Below are positions 56,181 through 62,361 of a DNA stretch of 64,000 nt, one piece after another. The position numbers and the translations under genes are program-made. This DNA is from Leifsonia xyli (lineage in GTDB: Bacteria; Actinomycetota; Actinomycetes; Actinomycetales; Microbacteriaceae), in assembly GCA_003243275.1 (NCBI GenBank), contig QFQR01000001.1:728823-792822 (forward strand). The letters are read 5' to 3'. How positions within the stretch are numbered: the stretch's first letter is position 1; every line of letters begins with the position of its first letter. The notes under the pieces are model-generated. The model ran no database searches. It was given only the letters and a program-made list of their open reading frames with translations, and was not told the DNA's origin.

Positions 56181-56509
56181 GCCTCGGCTATCTGGGGGCG
56201 CTGCTCGTGTCGATCGCGGGGATGCTCGTGCTCGACGCGCGCTACCGCCTGTTCCTGTGGCGCGCCCCTCGCGCGGCCGCGCTCACCCTGCTCGTCGGCG
56301 TGGGGCTGCTGCTGGCCGTCGACCTGCTCGCGATCGCGCTCGGGGTGTTCCGGGTGGGCGACTCGCCCGCCCTCTCGGGCGTCATGCTCGCCCCGCACCT
56401 GCCCCTCGAGGAGCCCGTGTTCCTCGTCTTCCTCTGCCTGCTGACGATGGTCGTGCACGGGCTCGTGCGGCGGATGCGACGCGCCCGCCGCACGGACGCT
56501 CGGGGGTGA
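56177..56509 (+). CDS. crtYe: C50 carotenoid epsilon-cyclase subunit CrtYe
   Basis: A 110-residue membrane protein with three helices, matching the small heterodimeric lycopene-cyclase-domain subunits of actinobacteria. LDARYRLFLW and the PLEEPVFLVFLCLLTM segment with the acidic pair are the conserved parts. With CrtYf it cyclises the elongated C50 chain. The ATG overlaps the crtI stop. Confidence 0.87.
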   Translation: MSLGYLGALLVSIAGMLVLDARYRLFLWRAPRAAALTLLVGVGLLLAVDLLAIALGVFRVGDSPALSGVMLAPHLPLEEPVFLVFLCLLTMVVHGLVRRMRRARRTDARG

Positions 56510-56512
56510 CGG

Positions 56513-56827
56513 ATGCCCGCCTACCCGATCCTCGCCCTCTCGCTCGTGACGATCGCCGTGGCCGCGCGGCTCATCCTCGGCGATGCCGCGCGGCGACGCG
56601 GACGCCCGCTGCCGCTCGCGCCGAGCCTCGTGACGGGCGGCGTGCTCATCGCGCTCACGCTCGTCTTCGACAACCTGATGATCGCCGTGGGGCTCTACGG
56701 GTATCCGCCCGAGCAGCTGCTCGGCATCCGGATCGGGCTCGCCCCGATCGAAGACCTCTCGTATCCGATCGCGACGGCGGCGCTGCTGCCCGCCCTGTGG
56801 CATCAGCTCGGCGGCGACCGTGACTGA
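56513..56827 (+). CDS. crtYf: C50 carotenoid epsilon-cyclase subunit CrtYf
   Basis: A 104-residue membrane protein with about three helices. FDNLMIAVGLYGYPPEQLLGIRIGLAPIEDLSYPIATAALLPALW is the cyclase-domain signature, with the conserved PxEDLxYP acidic motif. It acts with CrtYe as one heterodimer. The start lies 3 nt after crtYe, and the end overlaps crtEb by eight bases. Confidence 0.87.
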   Translation: MPAYPILALSLVTIAVAARLILGDAARRRGRPLPLAPSLVTGGVLIALTLVFDNLMIAVGLYGYPPEQLLGIRIGLAPIEDLSYPIATAALLPALWHQLGGDRD

Positions 56828-57716
56828 GCGCGGGACCCCGCTGGCGACGCGGCTGCTGCTCGCCTCCCGGCCGCTCAGCTGGGTCAACACCGCCTACCCG
56901 TTCGCGGCGGCGATGCTGCTCGCGGGACATGGCGTCGATGCGGCCTTCGTGATCGGCACGGTGTTCTTCCTGGTGCCCTACAACCTGCTGATGTACGGGG
57001 TCAACGACGTCTTCGACTACGCCTCGGATGCCGCGAACCCGCGCAAGGGCGGCGTCGAGGGGGCGCTGCTGCCGCCGCGCACCCATCGGCTCGCGCTCGG
57101 TCTCGCGTTCGGGATCGCGCTCCCCTTCGTCGTGGCGCTGGCGCTGCTCGGCTCGCCGCTGTCGTGGCTCGTGCTCGCGGTGCTGCTGTTCGACGTCGTG
57201 GCCTACTCGGCCCCGCCGATGCGCTGGAAGGAGGTGCCGGGCCTCGACTCGCTGAGCTCGAGCCTGCACTTCGTGGGGCCTGCGGTCTACGGGCTCGTGC
57301 TCGCCGGGGCGGAGTGGACCACCACGAGCTGGCTCGTGCTCGGCGCCTTCCTGCTCTGGGGCATGGCGAGCCACGCCTTCGGAGCCGTGCAGGACATCGT
57401 GCCCGACCGCGAGGCGGGCATCGCCTCGATCGCCACCGTGCTCGGCGCCCGCGTCACCGTGCGGCTCGCGCTCGCCGGGTGGACGCTCGCGGGGGTGCTC
57501 CTGCTGCTCACCCCCTTCCCCTGGCTGCTCGCGGCCGCGTTCGCGGTGCCCTACCTCGCGCTCGCCTGGCCGTACCGCTCGCTGCCGGATGCGGCATCCG
57601 CCCGCGCCAACCGCGGCTGGCGGCGCTTCCTCTGGGTGAACTACGCGGTCGGCTTCGGGGTGACGCTGCTGCTCATCGCGCAGCTGATGGACGGGGGCGC
57701 TCTCACGACCGCCTAG
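56820..57716 (+). CDS. crtEb: Lycopene elongase CrtEb (UbiA-family prenyltransferase)
   Basis: A 298-residue UbiA prenyltransferase with about eight helices. The first Asp-rich motif is NDVFDYASD, the second DIVPDREAG. It adds two C5 units to lycopene, giving C50 flavuxanthin-type products that the CrtYe/f pair closes to decaprenoxanthin-like carotenoids. The gene order crtE-B-I-Ye-Yf-Eb is that of C50-producing actinobacteria. The GTG start is at 56820. The final product, glycosylation state and ring type are not determined by these genes alone. Confidence 0.88.
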   Translation: MTERGTPLATRLLLASRPLSWVNTAYPFAAAMLLAGHGVDAAFVIGTVFFLVPYNLLMYGVNDVFDYASDAANPRKGGVEGALLPPRTHRLALGLAFGIALPFVVALALLGSPLSWLVLAVLLFDVVAYSAPPMRWKEVPGLDSLSSSLHFVGPAVYGLVLAGAEWTTTSWLVLGAFLLWGMASHAFGAVQDIVPDREAGIASIATVLGARVTVRLALAGWTLAGVLLLLTPFPWLLAAAFAVPYLALAWPYRSLPDAASARANRGWRRFLWVNYAVGFGVTLLLIAQLMDGGALTTA

Positions 57717-57726
57717 GCTCGCGAGC

Positions 57727-58716
57727 ATGCGCATCACAGTGCTCGCCGGCGGGGTCGGCGGTTCACGGTTCCTGCTCGGGATGCGCGAGCTCCTCGCGCG
57801 GGAGCCCGGTGAGCACGAGCTCACCGCGATCGTCAACACCGGCGACGACATGTGGCTCGCGGGCCTGCGGATCACCCCCGACCTCGACACGATCATGTAC
57901 GCACTCGCGGGCGTGAACGACACCGAGCGCGGCTGGGGACGCACGGGCGAGAGCGAGCGGGTCTCGGCCGAGCTCGCCGCCTGGGGCGTCGGCTGGCCGT
58001 GGTTCACCCTCGGCGACCTCGACCTCGGCGCCCACATCTCGCGCACCTCCTGGCTGCGGGAGGGGCTGCCGCTCAGCACCGCGGTCGAGCGCCTCACCGC
58101 GCGCTGGCCGCTCGGTGCGCGCCTGATCCCCGCGACCGACCAGGAGGTCGAGACCTGGGTGCGGGTCGACGACCCGCACGAGCCGGGGCGCGTCATCCAC
58201 TTCCAGGAGTGGTGGGTGCGCTACCGCTCGAGCCTGCCCGCGCTCGGCTTCGAGCACCGCGGCCAGGCATCCGCTCGACCCGCGCCTGGGGTGCTGGACG
58301 CGATCGCGGCGGCGGATGTCGTGGTGCTCGCCCCCTCGAACCCGGTCGTGTCGATCGCGCCGATCGTCGGCATCCCGGGCATCGGGGAGGCGCTGCGCGC
58401 GGCATCCGCCCCCGTCGTCGGGGTGTCGCCCATCATCGGCGGGGCCGTCGTGCGGGGCATGGCGGATGCCTGCCTCAGCGCGATCGGGGTCGAGACGGCG
58501 GCGGATGCGGTGGCCGCCCACTACGGCTCCCGCACCTCAGGCGGGCTGCTCGACGGCTGGCTCGTCGACGAGGTCGACGCCGCACTGCTCCCCGCGATCA
58601 CGGGCGCCGGCATCGCCGCGCGCGCGGTTCCGCTCTGGCTGCGCGACCCGGCGAGCAGCGCGGCGCTCGCGGGCGACGCCCTTGCCCTCGCCGAGAGCCT
58701 GCGTCAGGCGAGCTGA
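57727..58716 (+). CDS. fbiA: 2-phospho-L-lactate transferase (F420 biosynthesis)
   Basis: CofD/FbiA transfers the phospholactyl- or phosphoenolpyruvyl-moiety onto Fo to give F420-0 or its dehydro form. The 329 residues start ITVLAGGVGGSRFLLGM, have NTGDDMWLAGLRITPDLDT, and VVVLAPSNPVVSIAPIVGIPGI and GVSPIIGGAVVRGMAD. The start lies 10 nt after crtEb, so it could be carried on the crt transcript. It converges on fbiD with a 13-bp overlap of coding ends. No fbiB follows it, unlike in mycobacteria. Confidence 0.94.
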   Translation: MRITVLAGGVGGSRFLLGMRELLAREPGEHELTAIVNTGDDMWLAGLRITPDLDTIMYALAGVNDTERGWGRTGESERVSAELAAWGVGWPWFTLGDLDLGAHISRTSWLREGLPLSTAVERLTARWPLGARLIPATDQEVETWVRVDDPHEPGRVIHFQEWWVRYRSSLPALGFEHRGQASARPAPGVLDAIAAADVVVLAPSNPVVSIAPIVGIPGIGEALRAASAPVVGVSPIIGGAVVRGMADACLSAIGVETAADAVAAHYGSRTSGGLLDGWLVDEVDAALLPAITGAGIAARAVPLWLRDPASSAALAGDALALAESLRQAS

Positions 58717-59342
58717 GACGCCGCCCGCGCGGTGCGCGAGGCGGGTGCGCGGGCGATGACCTCCGCGAGTTGCTCGCGGGTGTCGACATCGCGCCGGAGG
58801 CCCGTCTCCGCGCCGACGGCCAGCTCGACCAGCCCCAGCGCGCGGTGCGCCGCCGCGGAGCCGGCACCGAAGGCCTCGCGCAGCCGCACCCCGGATGCCG
58901 CCGTGACCAGCACCGTGCCCTCGCCGTCGGCATCCGGAACGAAGGCCCGGCGCGCGTGACCCGCCAGGACGAGAGCCGCATCGAGCTCGAGCGGCTCGAG
59001 CGCGGGCACGTCGCCGAGCAGCACGGCACGCGGGCGCTCCCTCGCCGAGACCGCGAGGCCGGCGAGAACCGCGGCCGAGATACCGGAGCCACCCGACTCC
59101 GCCACCACCACGAGCCGCGCGCCTCGGTCGGCGCCGACGACCAGCATCCGGGGAAGCTGGCGGTCGGCGGTCACCAGGATCACCCGCGCCACCAGCGATG
59201 CACGGAGCACCGCGTCGAGCGAGTCCGCCGCGATCGCCCGTGCCAGCTCCGGCGAGCCCCCGAGCCGGCTCTTGCCGATGCGCGCCGCCTTCACGGGCAC
59301 CACGACATCCCAGCGCTCAGATGGCGATGTATCCACTCCCAC
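58704..59342 (-). CDS. fbiD: Phosphoenolpyruvate/2-phospholactate guanylyltransferase (F420 biosynthesis)
   Basis: CofC/FbiD makes the GDP-activated three-carbon donor for FbiA. The 212-residue nucleotidyltransferase starts WDVVVPVKAARIGKSRLGG (GTP-binding loop), with ARLVVVAESGGSGISAAVLAGL, and LLGDVPALEP and FVPDADGEGTVLVTA, the CofC signatures. The GTG start is at 59340-59342; a second GTG two codons later is possible. Its 3' end overlaps fbiA tail-to-tail. It is divergent from the ABC cassette. Confidence 0.92.
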   Translation of the reverse strand: MGVDTSPSERWDVVVPVKAARIGKSRLGGSPELARAIAADSLDAVLRASLVARVILVTADRQLPRMLVVGADRGARLVVVAESGGSGISAAVLAGLAVSARERPRAVLLGDVPALEPLELDAALVLAGHARRAFVPDADGEGTVLVTAASGVRLREAFGAGSAAAHRALGLVELAVGAETGLRRDVDTREQLAEVIARAPASRTARAASQLA

Positions 59343-59478
59343 ATTCTGTACGCTAGGAGGGCATCACCTGCCGTCGTGCCGATCTGCACGGCGCCACCGG
59401 CCCCCTCATTGGGGCGGTTGCGACCCGCGAGCTTCTCACGCTCGCCGATTCCGTTCGTCACCGCATCCCAGGAGCCCC
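59343..59478. promoter_or_regulatory. Divergent region between fbiD and the F420-0-type ABC cassette
   Basis: A 136-bp gap with several short hairpins (GCGAGC-ttctcac-GCTCGC; GGCCCC-tcatt-GGGGC). I could not fit it to a known riboswitch class; the cobalamin and other common consensus boxes are absent. AGGAG precedes the binding-protein ATG. Confidence 0.4.
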
Positions 59479-60483
59479 ATGCGCACCGCACTCCCCCACC
59501 ACCGGAACCGTCGCCAGCGAGTCGCTCGCCTCTCCCGCGGTCTGACGGCACCGGTCGCCGCACTCGCTCTCCTCGCCGGCTGCACCGCCGCGGGCGCCCA
59601 GCCGGTTCCTGCTCCGAGCACGGCAGGTGCCGTCACCGTCGACAACTGCGGCACGAGCGTCACCTTCGATACCGCCCCCGAGCGCGTGGTCGCCATCAAG
59701 TCGACCTCTGTCGAGATGCTGCTCGCGCTCGGCCTCGGCGACCGCATCGTCGCGACCGCCTTCACCGACGGCCCGGTGCCGCCGCGATGGGCGGGCGAGC
59801 TCGATGCGCCTGAGCTCTCGGCGTTCATGCCGAATGAGGAATCCGTGCTGCAGACCCGACCCGACCTCGTGTACTCCGGCTGGGAGTCGGCGTTCGCCGC
59901 CGACGCGGCCGGAACCCGCGACGAGCTCGCGAGCCTCGGGGTCACGAGCTATGTGCAGCCCGCGGCATGCCGCAGCGCCGAAGTGCCGCCGAAGCTCACC
60001 TTCGAGGAGATCTTCGGCGAGATCCGGCAGGTGGCCGACATCTTCCGCGTCGACCCCACGGAGCTGCTCGCCACCCAGCAGAAGACACTCGACGGGATCC
60101 GCCCCGACGCCCGCGGACGCACGGCGCTCTGGTACTCCTCCGGCACCGACATCCCCTACGTGGGTGGTGGGCTCGGCGCACCGGAGCTCATCATGGAGAC
60201 CGCCGGACTCACCAACATCGCCGCCGACGTCGACGCCACCTGGGACTCGCTCGGCTGGGAGGCGATCGTCGCCGCGAACCCCGACGTCATCATCCTCGTC
60301 GACGCGAGCTGGAACACTGCCGACGAGAAGATCGCACGGCTCGAGTCGAACCCGGCGACCGCAGCGCTCCCCGCCGTCGCGAACAAGCGCTACATCATCG
60401 TGCCCTTCCCCTCCGGCGAGGCGGGCGTGCGCACGGTCGACGCCGCCGCATCCGTCGCCGAGCAGCTGGCCGCGCTGCCGTGA
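59479..60483 (+). CDS. Substrate-binding lipoprotein of a proposed F420-0 ABC importer
   Basis: A 334-residue class III (FhuD/BtuF-like) binding lipoprotein. The lipobox is LLAGC (Cys about 35). The mature part begins VTVDNCGTSVTFDTAPERVVAIKSTSVEMLLALGLGDRIVATAFTDG and has DVDATWDSLGWEAIVAANPDVIILVDASW. It matches what I recall of TIGR03868, proposed to bind F420-0, and less well ordinary siderophore or cobalamin receptors. The cassette adjoins fbiA and fbiD. The ATG at 59479 has AGGAG four bases upstream. The ligand is predicted only; it could be Fo. Confidence 0.83.
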   Translation: MRTALPHHRNRRQRVARLSRGLTAPVAALALLAGCTAAGAQPVPAPSTAGAVTVDNCGTSVTFDTAPERVVAIKSTSVEMLLALGLGDRIVATAFTDGPVPPRWAGELDAPELSAFMPNEESVLQTRPDLVYSGWESAFAADAAGTRDELASLGVTSYVQPAACRSAEVPPKLTFEEIFGEIRQVADIFRVDPTELLATQQKTLDGIRPDARGRTALWYSSGTDIPYVGGGLGAPELIMETAGLTNIAADVDATWDSLGWEAIVAANPDVIILVDASWNTADEKIARLESNPATAALPAVANKRYIIVPFPSGEAGVRTVDAAASVAEQLAALP

Positions 60484-61484
60484 CCCGCGTCGTCGTCACC
60501 GCGATCCTGCTCGGGGCGGCACTCCTCGCCTCGATCACGCTCGCGGTGATGATCGGCTCGGCCGACATCGGGCCCACGGATGTGTGGGGCTCGATCGTCG
60601 CGCACCTCACGGGCGGCACCTCGCCCCTCGACACGCTGCGCGACGGGATCGTGTGGCAGTTGCGGCTCCCCCGCATCCTGACCGCCGCAGCCGTCGGCGC
60701 GGGACTCGCGCTCGTCGGCTGCGTGATGCAGGCGGTCACCCGCAACCAGCTCGCCGATCCCTACCTGCTGGGGCTCTCCTCCGGCGCCTCTCTCGGGGCG
60801 GTCGCGGTCGTGCTGCTCGGGATCGGCGTGCTGCTGCCGGCCGCGGCCTTCGGCGGCGCGATGCTCGCCCTGCTCGCGACCCTCGGCCTCGCCTCGGCCT
60901 TCGGACCGCTCACCCCCACCCGCACGGTGCTCGCGGGCGTCGCGGTGTCGAGCTTCGCGACAGCCCTCACGAGCCTCGTGATCTTCTGGACGGCGACGGG
61001 CGACTCCTACCGCGAGATCCTCGGATGGTTGCTCGGCTCCCTCGCGGGGGCGCGCTGGCCCGAGGCGACCATCGCGGGGGTCGCGATCCTCGTCGTCGGG
61101 GTGCCGCTCATGCTCACCGGCCGGGTGCTCGACGCCTTCGCCTTCGGCGACCGCTCGGCGGCATCCCTCGGCATCCCGGTCACCGGCGCGCGCTGGGCGC
61201 TGCTCGGGGCGGGCGCCCTGCTGACCGGGGCGCTCGTCGCCGTCTCGGGCTCGATCGGCTTCGTGGGGCTCGTGCTCCCCCACGCGGTGCGCCTCGTGAT
61301 CGGGCCCGGCAACCGGGCGCTGCTGCCGCTGTCGGCACTCGCGGGCGGTGTGTTCCTGGTGTGGGCCGACACGCTCGCGCGCGCCGCCTTCGACCCGCGG
61401 GAGCTGCCCGTCGGGATCATCACGGCGCTCCTCGGCGCGCCGGTGTTCGCCCTGCTGCTGCTGCGCCGCCGGAGCCTCGCATGA
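60480..61484 (+). CDS. Permease of the proposed F420-0 ABC importer
   Basis: A 334-residue FecCD/BtuC-type permease with about nine or ten helices. LRLPRILTAAAVGAGLALVGCVMQAVTRNQLADPYLLGLSSGASLGAV is the family signature and SGSIGFVGLVLPHAVRLVIGPGNRALLPLSAL the C-terminal one. It fits the TIGR03869 group linked to F420-0 uptake. The GTG start overlaps the binding-protein stop, and its end overlaps the ATPase start (ATGA). It is presumably a homodimer. Confidence 0.85.
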   Translation: MTRVVVTAILLGAALLASITLAVMIGSADIGPTDVWGSIVAHLTGGTSPLDTLRDGIVWQLRLPRILTAAAVGAGLALVGCVMQAVTRNQLADPYLLGLSSGASLGAVAVVLLGIGVLLPAAAFGGAMLALLATLGLASAFGPLTPTRTVLAGVAVSSFATALTSLVIFWTATGDSYREILGWLLGSLAGARWPEATIAGVAILVVGVPLMLTGRVLDAFAFGDRSAASLGIPVTGARWALLGAGALLTGALVAVSGSIGFVGLVLPHAVRLVIGPGNRALLPLSALAGGVFLVWADTLARAAFDPRELPVGIITALLGAPVFALLLLRRRSLA

Positions 61485-62266
61485 GCGCGGATGCGGGTGC
61501 CCGCGTCGAGGTACGCGGGCTCACGGTGCAGCTCGGCGGGCGAGCGCTCGTCGACGACATCGCGTTCGACGCGCCGGAGGGTGCGTTCACCGCGATCGTC
61601 GGACCCAACGGGGCGGGCAAATCCACCCTGCTCCGGGCGCTCGCGGGCGTCGAGCCGAGCGAGAGCGGAACGGTGCGCTACGCGGGCGTCGAGCTGCTCG
61701 CGCTGCCGCGGCGCCGCAGGGCGCGCGTCGTCGCACTCGTCGAACAGGACGCCACCACCGAGCTGCCGCTCACCGGCCGCGACGTGGTGCGGTTGGGGCG
61801 CAGCCCGCACGAGTCGCTCTTCGGCGGGGGCGACGCGGATGCGGCATCCGTCGTCGACGACGCCCTCGCGCGGGCCGGGGCGGAGGCGTTCGCCTCGCGG
61901 GACGTGACGACGCTCTCGGGCGGGGAGCGCCAGCGGGTGCTGCTCGCGCGGGCGCTCGCTCAGCAGCCGCGCATCCTGCTGCTGGACGAACCCACCAACC
62001 ACCTCGATCTCGCCGCCCAGCTCGACATGGTGCGGCTCGTGCGCGAGCTCACCGCCGCGGGGGTCACCGTGATCGCCGCCCTGCACGAGCTGAGCCTCGC
62101 GGCGGCGCACGCGGATGCCGTGGTCGTGCTCGCCCGCGGCCGCGTCGCCGCGCACGGTGCGACCGAGGGCACGCTCACGCCCGCGCTCATCCGCGAGGTG
62201 TTCGGGGTGCGCGCGGAGTGGACGCGCAACCCGATCACGGGGGGGCCGTTGCTCGCGGTCGGCTGA
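61481..62266 (+). CDS. ATP-binding protein of the proposed F420-0 ABC importer
   Basis: A 261-residue BtuD/FecE-type ATPase. Walker A is GPNGAGKST, the signature LSGGERQRVLLARAL, Walker B LLLDEPTNHLD, and the switch His is in ALHELSLAAAHAD. It fits the TIGR03873 group. The last codons (LLAVG-stop) lie in a 30-bp sequence that is repeated once directly after the stop. It completes the three-gene importer. Confidence 0.86.
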   Translation: MSADAGARVEVRGLTVQLGGRALVDDIAFDAPEGAFTAIVGPNGAGKSTLLRALAGVEPSESGTVRYAGVELLALPRRRRARVVALVEQDATTELPLTGRDVVRLGRSPHESLFGGGDADAASVVDDALARAGAEAFASRDVTTLSGGERQRVLLARALAQQPRILLLDEPTNHLDLAAQLDMVRLVRELTAAGVTVIAALHELSLAAAHADAVVVLARGRVAAHGATEGTLTPALIREVFGVRAEWTRNPITGGPLLAVG

Positions 62267-62311
62267 GCGCGGCACCCCACCCTCGCGGTCGGCTGAGCGC
62301 GGCACCCCATC
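62252..62311. repeat. Two tandem 30-bp repeats over the ATPase stop codon
   Basis: The units at 62252-62281 and 62282-62311 differ at one base. Unit 1 contains the last codons and stop of the ATPase gene, so the gene's end has been duplicated. A family-F element follows. Confidence 0.85.
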
Positions 62312-62317
62312 CTCGCG

Positions 62318-62353
62318 GATCGAGTGCCGCGCGCAGCGCGGTGTATCGAGATC
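62318..62353. repeat. Family-F repeat in reverse orientation
   Basis: Read on the minus strand it is GATCTCGATACACCGCGCTG..., then GGCACTCGATC, a diverged form of the TCGATACGCCGC...GGCTACTCGACC unit. It lies between the convergent ATPase and LPXTG genes. Confidence 0.65.
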
Positions 62354-62361
62354 CCCCGCAC

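Noticed and set aside
59343..59478. Possible cobalamin or other riboswitch before the BtuF-like binding protein
   Set aside because: No conserved box of cobalamin, TPP, FMN, SAM-IV or ZTP riboswitches could be found; only short hairpins are present.
59479..62266. ABC cassette as an ordinary siderophore or vitamin B12 importer
   Set aside because: Its fold family fits, but the sequence pattern and direct linkage to fbiA and fbiD favour the F420-0-type group; kept only as an alternative.
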